A stretch of DNA of 28,579 bases. Origin: a virus. The notes below the pieces were generated by a model, which was given only the letters and a program-made list of their open reading frames with translations, made no database searches and was not told where the DNA came from. Positions 7,468-14,688 of this stretch are shown here, one piece after another. The DNA is taken from positions 1 to 28,579 of IMG/VR virus record IMGVR_UViG_3300032431_000032; one strand, written 5' to 3'. Numbering within the stretch: position 1 is the first letter of the stretch; every line of letters starts with the position of its first letter. Made by a program: the position numbers and the translations under genes.

Positions 7468-8983
7468 AGAACTCCTCGTCCTCATCGACCGGTGGCTTGT
7501 ACGACTCGATCGCCCGATGCGCCGCCGTCGCACCACACAACGGTGCTATGTCGGCCTCGGCGGTGAGCCTATCCCACACCCACCCCTCGCCCCGATGCTT
7601 CTTGTCAGCACCCTCGACAGCGAACGTCAGCCAATCCTGGTTGAGATGGCACAACCGGTTCTCCTTGAACGCCGAGTAGAACGACCCGCACGCAGCAGAC
7701 CATTCACCGCCCGAGTAGCGCACCAGCTCGCAGCGACCGTCGACGGCACGCTCGATCGACGGGCCGATCTGCCGGGTCGGGCCACCGTTGTCCCACGCCA
7801 CAGCGACCGGCGAATAGCGCTCGACTGCCTGATCAATGAACGTCTCGATACCCGACGAACCGGTCTGCTCATGCACGACCTCGACGAGCACCCGACCGTC
7901 CGCTGCGGGGCCGGCGATCGTCAGGTACACCGTGCGATGAACCGGCGACATATCGACCGACAGCGCCAGCTCGCCCACGTGCTTCGCCTTCTTCGCTGTC
8001 CGAAGCTGCCACTCGTCGGCGTCGATCACCCTCGGCTTGTCGTCGTCAGACATGATCGGAGTCCTCACCCACTGGTTGCACATCGTGCGCCGGAACACAT
8101 CCTCGCCGTCCTCGTCGGTGGTGCGCCGAGCCTTCTCCAACTTGCGGCGGATGGTCTCGACGTCGATCGTGCGACCGAGCGCCGGCATGAACTCCCACCA
8201 TGCTTCCTCGTTACCGATGTCAGCCTCTGGAGGGAGCGACCACTCGAAGTAGCAGATGTTCGACGCCTCACCCGACTCGACGAGCTTGCGTCCGTCGCGC
8301 ACCTTCGGCCACAAGTAGAACGACTTCTCGTCGCCAGCAGTCGACACGATCCAGAGCTGCGAGTTCGTTCGGGTCACCGTCGCACCCTCAACCGACTGCT
8401 CGACCGCGTCCGATTGGTGAGCGAACGCCTCGTCGATCGTCGCGTCATCGATCGTGTCGCCGTGGCCGGCCTCGCGGTTCGGTGCGTCGATCTGCAAGTA
8501 GCTCGCCGGCCCGAACAGGATGTGCTCCTGACCGTTGTTCATCGACGGCTTGAACTCGGTCGGCGACATCGGTCGCGCCTTCGGGTTCTTGATCTCGGTG
8601 AACGAGCCATGGGTAGCAGCTCGCCGAAGGCCGGGAGTGAAGTCTCGTTCCAGCTTGCGTCGCGACGCACCGCGAGTCTGCGCCAGGTACAGCGAGATCT
8701 GCTGATCACCGAACCGGGTCTGCCCGGTCGTGCATCGCCATATCGACTTCGCCCGAACGCCCGTCGTCTTGCCCGACTGGCGCATGATCGTCCAGCGGAT
8801 CTCGTCGTACTTCAACCGGCCGTCGTCGTTCAGCTCGTACGCGACGTCCATCACGTGCTGCTGGTGCGGCATGAACGGGGTTCCGAGTCGTGCAGAAACG
8901 TCACCGATCTGCGGCCCGAGCGTGCGTGCATCGGTGCGAGGCGTGCCGATCCTCGGCGGCACGAACTCGCGAGCGCTGCTCAT
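7457..8983 (-). CDS. terL: Terminase large subunit
   Basis: A 508-residue DNA packaging motor with an ATPase domain followed by a nuclease domain. The Walker A-like loop is MRQSGKTT (residues 67-74). Walker B is DDATIDEAF, with the acidic pair at D184-E185, and the coupling motif is STAG (214-217). The RNase H-fold nuclease shows aspartates at D344 (LSVDMSP), D398 (AWDNGG) and D478 (ADIAPL), as expected for the metal-binding triad. The Met at 8983 overlaps the stop of the small subunit gene as ATGA; the longer open frame to 9130 would run into that gene. The gene precedes portal, the standard order. Confidence 0.94.
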   Translation of the reverse strand: MSSAREFVPPRIGTPRTDARTLGPQIGDVSARLGTPFMPHQQHVMDVAYELNDDGRLKYDEIRWTIMRQSGKTTGVRAKSIWRCTTGQTRFGDQQISLYLAQTRGASRRKLERDFTPGLRRAATHGSFTEIKNPKARPMSPTEFKPSMNNGQEHILFGPASYLQIDAPNREAGHGDTIDDATIDEAFAHQSDAVEQSVEGATVTRTNSQLWIVSTAGDEKSFYLWPKVRDGRKLVESGEASNICYFEWSLPPEADIGNEEAWWEFMPALGRTIDVETIRRKLEKARRTTDEDGEDVFRRTMCNQWVRTPIMSDDDKPRVIDADEWQLRTAKKAKHVGELALSVDMSPVHRTVYLTIAGPAADGRVLVEVVHEQTGSSGIETFIDQAVERYSPVAVAWDNGGPTRQIGPSIERAVDGRCELVRYSGGEWSAACGSFYSAFKENRLCHLNQDWLTFAVEGADKKHRGEGWVWDRLTAEADIAPLCGATAAHRAIESYKPPVDEDEEFYVY

Positions 8984-9345
8984 CCCTCGACGAGCGCTAG
9001 CTTCGCCGTCCAGTCGTCGGCTTTCTGCTCGGCCAGCGACGGCAGGATCGTGCGAATCCCGAGCCGTTCGAGGCCGACGTCGATCTGATCGTCGAGCGAA
9101 ATCAGCGCAGCGAGGTCGGCCTTGTCCCACGACCTCAGCACACGCACCCGCAGAAACGACCGGACATCGAACCGCTCACACAGCAACAGCAACGGCTCAC
9201 TCGACCCGCGCACTTCGCCAGCAGCGTGCAGATCGTCCCACAGTTTCAGGCCGGCCTCACCGAGCGGTCGAGTAGGGACAGCGCGCGTCGGCGTCGGTGT
9301 GGGAGCCGGCTTCGCTGCGACTGGTTTCGTTCGCCTTGCTGCCAT
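8980..9345 (-). CDS. Terminase small subunit-like protein
   Basis: A 121-residue protein directly upstream of the large terminase, with a 4-base overlap. The N-terminus is basic and proline-rich (residues 1-27). It is followed by the pattern RPLGEAGLKLWDDLH and EPLLLLCERFD, a helical arrangement seen in P27-like small terminase subunits of actinophages, which bind the packaging start site on phage DNA and guide the large subunit. The C-terminus is helical and charged. The call rests on this pattern plus position. The ATG shares one base with the stop of the ParB-methyltransferase gene. Confidence 0.75.
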   Translation of the reverse strand: MAARRTKPVAAKPAPTPTPTRAVPTRPLGEAGLKLWDDLHAAGEVRGSSEPLLLLCERFDVRSFLRVRVLRSWDKADLAALISLDDQIDVGLERLGIRTILPSLAEQKADDWTAKLALVEG

Positions 9346-10589
9346 CAGCCAATCGTACTTTCGGTGAAGTCGTGAGGCGCGCCCGTCGCCTCCAGGACAG
9401 GGTGCGTACCGGTGGCGTCCTGATAGCGCCGACAGATCACGTCGACATACCGGGGGTCGAGCTCAACGAGGCGCGCGACCCGGCCGGTCTGGTGGCAAGC
9501 GATCAGCGTCGAACCGGACCCACCGAAAGCGTCGGCGACGATGCTGCCCTCCGCTGACCACCTAGTCAGGATGTCAGCCATGAGGGCGACCGGTTTCTGC
9601 GTCGGGTGCATTCTGTCGCGCGCCTCGGGAGCCCCGAACGCTCCGCACCAGTAGTGACGCAGCAGTCGGCGCTGGTGTGGGACGGCGCTCCAGCACGTCT
9701 CGAAGGTGCTGCCGATCACGTCGTCTTGGCTGCCGTCTTCCTTGCGCTTGTCCCAGATGAGCCACGACCCGTCACGGTCATCTTGCGACAACGTGCTGCG
9801 GTAGTAGTCGGCGCCGAACCAAAACTGTTCTTTGACGGCACCGAAGTACGTACGAAGGAACGCTGCATCGAACGGCTCATCGTCACCGATGACCGGATCG
9901 TACTTTTTCGGCTGCTTGTTCATGCGTGATTTCGCATTGCCACCGGGCATCTTCGAGTAGTCCGTGTCGAGGTTCATGCCGTAGGGCGGGTCCATCAGAA
10001 GGCAGCCCGCTTGCTCGCCCATCATGAGCAAGTCGAGCACATCAACACTCGTGGCATCACCGCACACCACCCGATGCGGGCCGAGCACCCACACATCACC
10101 AAGCACCGACCTCGCCTTGACCGGGAGCTTCGGTGCGTCGTCCTCGCGAGGAGCGAGACCCGGCGAGGAACCCAACGTCGCGAGCAGACCAGCAAGATCG
10201 TCGTCGGTGTACCCGGTACCGAGCAGACCGTTCTTCTCCTGCGACTGGATCTCAGCGAGCAGATCGACCAGCGCCTGCTCGTCGTACTCGGCGAGATCCG
10301 ACGTTCGGTTGTCAGCCAGCATGATTCGCTTCGCCTGAGCCGGCGAACACGACACCCAGAACCCGGGCACCGTCTCAGCACCCGCCGCCCTCATCGCACG
10401 CCACCGTGTGTTCCCGCCGATGATCCGCTTCGACTGCTTGTGAATCAGGATCGCCCCGTAGAACTTGTTCACCCCGATCGACTCGGACACGGCAGCGTCA
10501 TCACCACGCCGCGGATTGTCCGGATGCTCCTTCAACGCATCGATCGGGATCGCATCGTCGAACACCTGCTGAATGACTGATGGAGGCAT
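9345..10589 (-). CDS. ParB-domain / DNA N4- or N6-methyltransferase fusion
   Basis: A 414-residue two-domain protein. Residues about 12-120 form a ParB/Srx-type domain with IPIDALKEHPDNPR and the signature GGNTRWRAM (58-66). Residues about 160-395 form an amino-methyltransferase, with DPPY at 200-203, HPTQKP at 328-333 and the S-adenosylmethionine site AFGGSGSTL near 354-362. The order, with DPPY before the FGGSGS loop, is that of beta-class enzymes. It probably methylates adenine N6 or cytosine N4 in phage DNA, protecting it from restriction or marking packaging sites. The start is uncertain: 10589 is chosen because the ParB fold begins shortly after it, and 10637 is possible. No strong ribosome binding site is seen at either. 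Confidence 0.85.
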   Translation of the reverse strand: MPPSVIQQVFDDAIPIDALKEHPDNPRRGDDAAVSESIGVNKFYGAILIHKQSKRIIGGNTRWRAMRAAGAETVPGFWVSCSPAQAKRIMLADNRTSDLAEYDEQALVDLLAEIQSQEKNGLLGTGYTDDDLAGLLATLGSSPGLAPREDDAPKLPVKARSVLGDVWVLGPHRVVCGDATSVDVLDLLMMGEQAGCLLMDPPYGMNLDTDYSKMPGGNAKSRMNKQPKKYDPVIGDDEPFDAAFLRTYFGAVKEQFWFGADYYRSTLSQDDRDGSWLIWDKRKEDGSQDDVIGSTFETCWSAVPHQRRLLRHYWCGAFGAPEARDRMHPTQKPVALMADILTRWSAEGSIVADAFGGSGSTLIACHQTGRVARLVELDPRYVDVICRRYQDATGTHPVLEATGAPHDFTESTIG

Positions 10590-10714
10590 CACCGAACAGT
10601 ACCCCGCACGACGACATCGCACGCTCGTCGCGGTCATCACACTGAGTGATCCCGAAACGTCAGAGAGAGAGCGAGAAAGCGTGGGCAGAGGTCGACCGGA
10701 CTTCACGTTCGTTC

Positions 10715-11206
10715 CTAAAACTGATTGCCCGCCTCCGCTTTCCATGCAGACCACCAAGTATCCACGGCGGCGTGTTGACCGTCGAGGTCTCTCCCGTCAA
10801 TACCCGATCTGTTGCGTGCGGTGATGCGCTGATGGCAGGTGTCGGGATCGGTTAGCAGGATGACCGTCCGGCTTGGGCGGGTCAGTGATTCGAGGTGGGA
10901 TCGGCTGGCGGCGAGCGGTGCGCAGCGGACGACGGCGAGATTTGGGTGAGGCTGTCGGCCTGCCCGGTGGGCGAGACGTCCGAACCGCCTCATCCGTCCT
11001 TGCGGTGTTCCGGGGGGGAGATCACCGATGTCGAGTGTGGTCGGGTGGAGTCGCAGGGCGTAGGTGGTCTTACCAGCACCAGGTGGGCCGCAGATCAGTG
11101 TGAGGGAGCGTGATGACCAAGCGTCGTGTTCGATCACAAGGTGGGGCCCGAGAGTGAAGCTGGCGTTGTCAGGGGGTGGGATGGTGTGGTGCATGTAGTA
11201 CATCAT
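10715..11206 (-). CDS. Small P-loop NTPase / kinase-like protein
   Basis: A 163-residue protein with a clear Walker A motif, LICGPPGAGKTTYALRL (about residues 37-53), and a short C-terminal region with RTVILLTDPDTCHQRITAR, which resembles the lid and second strand of small nucleotide or polynucleotide kinases. The substrate cannot be told from the sequence. Two adjacent ATG codons at 11206 and 11203 are possible starts, with GAGG just upstream better spaced for the second. It follows a hairpin-containing gap and precedes the ParB-methyltransferase, so it may belong to a DNA-processing group upstream of packaging. Confidence 0.7.
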   Translation of the reverse strand: MMYYMHHTIPPPDNASFTLGPHLVIEHDAWSSRSLTLICGPPGAGKTTYALRLHPTTLDIGDLPPGTPQGRMRRFGRLAHRAGRQPHPNLAVVRCAPLAASRSHLESLTRPSRTVILLTDPDTCHQRITARNRSGIDGRDLDGQHAAVDTWWSAWKAEAGNQF

Positions 11207-11232
11207 GCCTCGGCGGTCGGGTGCGGGCGCAC

Positions 11233-11268
11233 AGCGGGGACTCAGGCTGTGTGCCGTGAGTCCCCGCT
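11233..11268 (-). terminator. 12-base-pair perfect hairpin between two genes
   Basis: The arms AGCGGGGACTCA (11233-11244) and TGAGTCCCCGCT (11257-11268) pair perfectly around a 12-base loop. It lies between the stop at 11291 and the start at 11206, the position of a terminator or attenuator before the packaging genes. No run of U follows on the minus strand, so classical intrinsic termination is not shown; in GC-rich phages a strong stem alone may be enough. Confidence 0.55.
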
Positions 11269-11290
11269 TCCTACCTTGCGATGTTCGTGG

Positions 11291-11602
11291 TCAGTCAGCA
11301 CGGCGAACGAATCTGAACTGACCGGGCGCTACCCGTTCAAGTGATCCGTAACATACGTTGTTGACCAGAGCCTTTCCTGCGAGAGCGACGAGGCCGACAG
11401 TGACGGCGTCATGACGCGGAGTCCGCTCGGGTCTTGTGCGTGACCTCCAATCCGAGTCGCTCACACGGTTATTCATGCATGCTCGGGCAGCGACCATCGG
11501 GTTGACGACACCTCGGATCGCTTCGGCCGCTTCTGCTGTCGTGAAGACCTGGCCGTCAGCGAAGGTCTGCTGTATGCGGAGCCACACAGGGCCTGACCTC
11601 AC
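11291..11602 (-). CDS. Hypothetical protein, possible winged-helix fold
   Basis: A 103-residue basic protein. The N-terminal half (WLRIQQTFADGQVFTTAEAA) has the look of a short helix-turn-helix or winged-helix domain, and the second half is basic (RSRTRPERTPRH) and ends FRFVRRAD. I recognise no family. It overlaps the ParB-like gene's stop as ATGA and so is translationally coupled to it, which suggests a shared role in DNA binding. The region downstream is the hairpin at 11233-11268, so this gene may end the operon that starts at the 12546 promoter. Confidence 0.6.
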   Translation of the reverse strand: MRSGPVWLRIQQTFADGQVFTTAEAAEAIRGVVNPMVAARACMNNRVSDSDWRSRTRPERTPRHDAVTVGLVALAGKALVNNVCYGSLERVAPGQFRFVRRAD

Positions 11603-12546
11603 AGCGCTTGCTGGATCTGTGACGCCACGTACCGCAAGTCGTCGGCAAGGTGCTTTACGCTGTCAAGCCGGTGTGGTGGGGTGGCCGCGATGATCGCTTC
11701 GACATCCAGTGCAATGACGCCTTTCGCATGCATGACGAAGTGATGTGATGGGTCGATAGCTCTACGGGTAGAGCCCTTCTTGATGTTGATCGCGTCGCGG
11801 TGCTGCTGGATGTGTTCGGCGATGGCGGTCACACGATCGGTGGCAGTCATCGGCTCGATCATCCTCACCAATGCCTTGAACTCCCCGATGTTGGCAGTAG
11901 TTGCTGCAAGAGCGAGCTGTTCGAACTGTTCCCGGTCAAGCGAGTCGCGAATCGGGAACATGTCGCCGACGTGGGTCACATGCATTTTCTCGATGACGTG
12001 CCCGACGCCCAGTGACCTGGCCCGCTGCTTGACGGTGTCGGCTTTGATGTTGGCAGAGAGCGCCGTCGCTGCGATTGACACCTGGCGCGCCGCGTCCTTG
12101 ATTGTCATGCCCTGGGCAACCATGCGAACACCGTGCTTGACCCGATCGCTGAACGTTGCTTCCTTGCCGTTCAGGGTTGCGTTCGCCGACAAGATCATGT
12201 TCAACGTCATGTGGGTGTCGGTCTCAATTGCCAGCTCGTAGACCCACAGATGAGTGGCTTTCGCTGCGATTGCCGCAGCGAGCCGATGGTTCCCGTCGAC
12301 CAGTACCGTCCCCTTGGGTGTGCTGTATCCGACGAGTGCGGGGAATATTGCACCCGCAGTCATAGCGTCGCGGTAGACGCGAGCCATGTCGGGGTCCATC
12401 GGGTCGAGCCTGGCCTGGTTTTTGAGACTGAGCTTGACGTTGATCTCGTGGATCTCAAGCTCTTGCAGGTTGGGGATCACCCCGTACGTTTCGATCCATC
12501 GAGCGGTGTGCGTTGACGGCTCGGTCGGGTTGAACTTGGTGTTCAT
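11599..12546 (-). CDS. ParB-like nuclease-domain protein
   Basis: A 315-residue protein with an N-terminal ParB/sulfiredoxin-type domain. Its signature is VLVDGNHRLAAAIAA (residues 81-95), preceded by the conserved lead strand and helix. Residues about 145-185 (GMTIKDAARQVSIAATALSA) look like the helix-turn-helix that follows this domain in ParB. The C-terminal third is helical. Phage proteins of this type bind DNA and some cut it, and their substrates are mostly unknown. The start at 12546 has the shared leader AAGGAGCATCCACCC, and a promoter-like site with an operator-like dyad lies just upstream, so this gene probably heads an independently regulated unit. Base composition looks somewhat less GC-rich than its neighbours. 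Confidence 0.8.
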   Translation of the reverse strand: MNTKFNPTEPSTHTARWIETYGVIPNLQELEIHEINVKLSLKNQARLDPMDPDMARVYRDAMTAGAIFPALVGYSTPKGTVLVDGNHRLAAAIAAKATHLWVYELAIETDTHMTLNMILSANATLNGKEATFSDRVKHGVRMVAQGMTIKDAARQVSIAATALSANIKADTVKQRARSLGVGHVIEKMHVTHVGDMFPIRDSLDREQFEQLALAATTANIGEFKALVRMIEPMTATDRVTAIAEHIQQHRDAINIKKGSTRRAIDPSHHFVMHAKGVIALDVEAIIAATPPHRLDSVKHLADDLRYVASQIQQAL

Positions 12547-12561
12547 GGGTGGATGCTCCTT
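12547..12561 (-). promoter_or_regulatory. Start-associated leader sequence, copy 1 (ParB-like gene)
   Basis: On the minus strand this reads AAGGAGCATCCACCC directly before the ATG at 12546. It holds the ribosome binding core AAGGAG but is conserved far beyond it. It is identical to the leaders at 18652-18666 and 26384-26398. Confidence 0.85.
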
Positions 12562-12587
12562 CGGTGGATGGATTCGGTGTACGACAC

Positions 12588-12618
12588 GAACAGTAGCAGG
12601 TGTTCAGCGTCGGCGCAA
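12588..12618 (-). promoter_or_regulatory. Promoter-like site with operator-like dyad (ParB-like gene)
   Basis: On the minus strand a -35-like TTGCGC (12618-12613) is followed after 17 bases by a -10-like TACTGT (12595-12590). The dyad GAACA-N8-TGTTC (12588-12592 and 12601-12605) overlaps the -10 box, the position expected for repressor control. The 16 bases AACAGTAGCAGGTGTT (plus strand, 12589-12604) recur exactly at 18685-18700. The stop codon of the CHC2 gene falls at the edge of the dyad. Confidence 0.6.
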
Positions 12619-12852
12619 TAGGTTGATGTGCTCGACCTTCTGCATGAACTCGAACACGTCGCCGCCCTTGTCGCAACCGAAGCACTTGTAGCGCCCCGTG
12701 TCTTCACGGACGACGAACGAGCCGACCCTGTCAGTGTGGAACGGGCAGAGCCCGACCCAGTTGCGTCCGACCTGTTTTAGTGCGACGTACTGCTCAACGG
12801 TGTCGACGATCGACGCCGTCCGTCGGGTCGAAATTCTCTTACCGTCTGTCAT
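12604..12852 (-). CDS. Stand-alone CHC2-type zinc finger protein (primase-like N-domain)
   Basis: An 82-residue protein matching the zinc-binding domain at the N-terminus of DnaG-type primases. The ligands are C36 and H39 (GLCPFHTDR) and C57 and C60 (YKCFGCDKGGDVFEFM), the CHC2 spacing, preceded by the family's IVDTVEQYVALKQVGRNW. In primases this domain recognises the template start site. There is no polymerase (TOPRIM) part here or nearby. The start at 12852 follows AAGGAGACACC; the longer frame to 12942 has no ribosome binding site and overlaps the HNH gene. The protein might help host primase or act as a transcription or replication cofactor. Confidence 0.85.
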   Translation of the reverse strand: MTDGKRISTRRTASIVDTVEQYVALKQVGRNWVGLCPFHTDRVGSFVVREDTGRYKCFGCDKGGDVFEFMQKVEHINLLRRR

Positions 12853-13142
12853 GGTGTCTCCTTGGTTGTGCGTCGGATCAATAGCCCGTTGGCGTAGCTG
12901 CGTGTCGGGTGTGCGTGTACGTGTGCGTGGTGGTGATCGCACAGGGTGATCAGGTTCGACTCGTCGTGGATGGCCGGGTCCCTGTCTCCGCCCATCTGGC
13001 GTGGTTTGCGGTGATGTACGACGAGACGCATCGTGCAGGCGTCGGCGGTGTAGTCGGGGTCTTGGTCAGGTGCCTGGCAGCGCCAGTTGTCTCGGGTGAG
13101 AATCTGGTCGTGTCGTCCGGCCGGCATCGGGTTGCGGGTCAT
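12849..13142 (-). CDS. HNH endonuclease
   Basis: A 97-residue HNH nuclease with the pattern ILTRDNWRCQ, then LVVHHRKPRQMGG, then NLITLCDHHHAHVHA. Zinc-binding cysteines are C22, C36 and C68, the catalytic histidine is in HH (43-44), the Asn is N63 and the last His is H71 or H72. Small HNH proteins near terminase often assist DNA packaging or cleavage in HK97-like phages, while others are homing enzymes. The start at 13142 overlaps the methylase-like gene as ATGA; a second Met 5 codons on is possible. It overlaps the CHC2 gene by 4 bases. Confidence 0.88.
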   Translation of the reverse strand: MTRNPMPAGRHDQILTRDNWRCQAPDQDPDYTADACTMRLVVHHRKPRQMGGDRDPAIHDESNLITLCDHHHAHVHAHPTRSYANGLLIRRTTKETP

Positions 13143-13894
13143 CGGTCGACCGTTCTGGCCAGCGCTATCAGCTCGGCGAGGAACGCTGGCGGCGTGTGGA
13201 TTGCTTCGCTCGGACTCAGCCGCCCACGCCCGACGCACTCACCGCTGTTGATGCCGGCCCCGACCACTGCTCGTCCGGGCACTTCGCCCCATCGCATCTC
13301 GGTGGGTTCGACACCGATGGCGTACAGCCACGTCCGCTTGCGTGCTGCGTGGCCGTACATGACCTGCGAGATCTCGGTGACCATGCCCGGGTCGTGCAGC
13401 GATTGCGTCCAACACCCTCGGGTCGGTGTCGGCAGACCGAATCGTTTCCATGCGATCGAGTAGGCCGGGTGTTCCAGCACGCCACCGAAGGTGCGTACGG
13501 CGTCGAGCGCAGCGGCAAACGTGCCACCGTCAGCGCCGATGACGGTCCCCCATCGTTTCTGATTGACCGACGCCAACTGGCACCATGTGTTGCACGGTGG
13601 GTGGGCGACGACCGGGTGCGGCCCGTCGTAGGTGCGGGCGTCGCGCTTGATGCCCCACACGTCGACACCTGGCTCGCCGGCATAAGGCCCGTGCGTATCG
13701 ACGTAGAGCGCAGCGATCTGGCGGAGTCGATCGGTACTCGGTCGTTGGTGTGCGCCGAGCTGCTCAGCGTTGATCGTCAGTGTGCAGTCGTTGCAGCGCC
13801 GCCAGCGTTTCGGTCCGATGTGTGTGCTCCCGGTGTTCGGGCACCACTCGCAGCCCTGTGCGAGGTCGTGGTCGGCGTCGCCTGGCAGCGTCAC
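13139..13894 (-). CDS. Cytosine-methylase-like protein with N-terminal zinc knuckle
   Basis: A 251-residue protein. An N-terminal CxxC...CxxC pair (C15, C18, C34, C37) suggests a zinc-binding knuckle. The main domain contains PVVAHPPCNTWCQLAS with a PPC loop (99-101), GGVLEHPAYSIAWKRFG (138-153), and GHAARKRTWLYAIGV (181-195). These resemble the PC, EN- and QxRxR-like motifs of cytosine-5 methyltransferases. I cannot see the usual FxGxG cofactor motif, so it is either a divergent enzyme or a related protein with another activity. The start at 13894 overlaps the preceding stop as ATGA. Confidence 0.6.
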   Translation of the reverse strand: MTLPGDADHDLAQGCEWCPNTGSTHIGPKRWRRCNDCTLTINAEQLGAHQRPSTDRLRQIAALYVDTHGPYAGEPGVDVWGIKRDARTYDGPHPVVAHPPCNTWCQLASVNQKRWGTVIGADGGTFAAALDAVRTFGGVLEHPAYSIAWKRFGLPTPTRGCWTQSLHDPGMVTEISQVMYGHAARKRTWLYAIGVEPTEMRWGEVPGRAVVGAGINSGECVGRGRLSPSEAIHTPPAFLAELIALARTVDR

Positions 13895-14106
13895 CAGTCG
13901 CCGCCGTCATTCGGGATCCCGTCGACGTACCACATGACCATGTCGGGCGACCTGTCTCCCTCGCGATCCAGACTGGCCTCGTCCGTGTACACGACACACA
14001 GGCTCCCGGCCATCGACAAGAGCGTGAGCGACCTCGGCCACCGCTTCGCGACGCGCCGCAATGCAGCGACTGCCTTGATCTCGTCGTCGGTCGGTTCGCG
14101 AGTCAT
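13891..14106 (-). CDS. Small conserved phage protein
   Basis: A 71-residue protein of unknown function. It starts MTREPTDDEIKAVAALRRVA, a helical region, followed by a beta-rich half (SLTLLSMAGSLCVVY) and an acidic tail (MVMWYVDGIPNDGGDW). The Met at 14106 is chosen because it overlaps the preceding gene as ATGA; the frame open to 14208 lacks a ribosome binding site. It is coupled on both sides. Confidence 0.6.
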   Translation of the reverse strand: MTREPTDDEIKAVAALRRVAKRWPRSLTLLSMAGSLCVVYTDEASLDREGDRSPDMVMWYVDGIPNDGGDW

Positions 14107-14264
14107 CGGCTCGTCGGTTTCTTGCACACGGCGCGCCCACACGTCCCGGTCAGCAGCTTCCACACATCCTCGATCGGTACCCACACGATCTCGGCACGGC
14201 ACCAGCATTCGACCTGCACGTCATCACCCGAGCGAGGGTTGCGAGGGTTGCGTCTGCGTGTCAT
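14103..14264 (-). CDS. Small cysteine-containing protein
   Basis: A 53-residue protein with a basic N-terminus (MTRRRNPRNPRSGDDVQVEC) and cysteines in ECWC and TCGRAVCKK that could bind one zinc ion. It lies in a 4-base-overlap chain between a tiny membrane protein and the gene at 13891. The length is below that of most annotated genes, but the coupling on both sides supports it. The function is unknown. Confidence 0.5.
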   Translation of the reverse strand: MTRRRNPRNPRSGDDVQVECWCRAEIVWVPIEDVWKLLTGTCGRAVCKKPTSR

Positions 14265-14383
14265 CGGGTCACCAACGCGACGAACAGCGCCAGGATGACC
14301 AGCCACGGCCCAAGCGTGAGCGCGAGCAGCAGCAGACAGCCGATCACGAACCATCGCCACTCGCCGCTGTCGTTGTTGCTCAC
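14261..14383 (-). CDS. Tiny membrane protein (40 residues)
   Basis: A GTG-started protein: SNNDSGEWRW is followed by a continuous hydrophobic stretch of about 28 residues (FVIGCLLLLALTLGPWLVIL and on) with a Gly-Pro in the middle, ending VTR. That is one long or two short membrane helices. The GTG at 14383 overlaps the stop of the HNH-like gene as GTGA, and its end overlaps the next gene as ATGA. The function is unknown; size and topology fit small holin-like or inner-membrane-acting phage proteins. Confidence 0.6.
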   Translation of the reverse strand: MSNNDSGEWRWFVIGCLLLLALTLGPWLVILALFVALVTR

Positions 14384-14688
14384 GTGAACCACCTGCGGCT
14401 CGTCGGGTTGCCGTTGCGTCGCTTCGCTCGTTCGTGCTTCAACTTGCCGCCGAACTTGAAGTTGCATGTCGACACCTCGGGTGCGAGCGGCGAGTTCGGG
14501 TCGGAGTCAATGACGTGGCCGGCAGTCCAGAACGCCGGCCGACCGTCCTTGTGCGGTCGGTGCTCGACCAGGGTCTTGCCGCACCGCCAGCATGTGGTCA
14601 GCGAATCCCGTCGAGCGTGAGCGACGAGGGTGCGGGCCCGTCGTGCGTAGTCGCCTCGGTAGTGCGCCGGCTTCGGTCGGTAGCTCAT
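14380..14688 (-). CDS. Second HNH-type nuclease-like protein
   Basis: A 102-residue basic protein with TCWRCGKTL (C33, C36), WTAGHVIDSDP (H58) and EVSTCNFKFGGKLKHERAKR (C75, N76). The arrangement CxxC, then (G)H, then C-N is that of HNH zinc-stabilised nucleases. The start MSYRPKPAHYRGDYARRART at 14688 overlaps the preceding gene as ATGA; the open frame upstream to 15018 is a shadow of other genes. It is distinct from the HNH gene at 12849, with little similarity outside the motif. Confidence 0.7.
   Translation of the reverse strand: MSYRPKPAHYRGDYARRARTLVAHARRDSLTTCWRCGKTLVEHRPHKDGRPAFWTAGHVIDSDPNSPLAPEVSTCNFKFGGKLKHERAKRRNGNPTSRRWFT

Noticed and set aside
6659-9088. Plus-strand open frame of 809 codons
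   Set aside because: It lies exactly opposite the portal and large terminase genes, which have clear family motifs. Long antisense frames are expected in GC-rich coding DNA, and its protein is arginine-rich low-information sequence.
10661-10680. Purine-rich run upstream of the ParB-methyltransferase gene
   Set aside because: It reads as CT-rich on the transcribed strand, shows no ribosome binding or promoter pattern, and is too short to call a repeat.
12588-12605. Dyad as a LexA/SOS box
   Set aside because: Actinobacterial and Bacillus-type SOS boxes have GAAC-N4-GTTC spacing. Here the half-sites are separated by 8 bases after GAACA, which does not fit.
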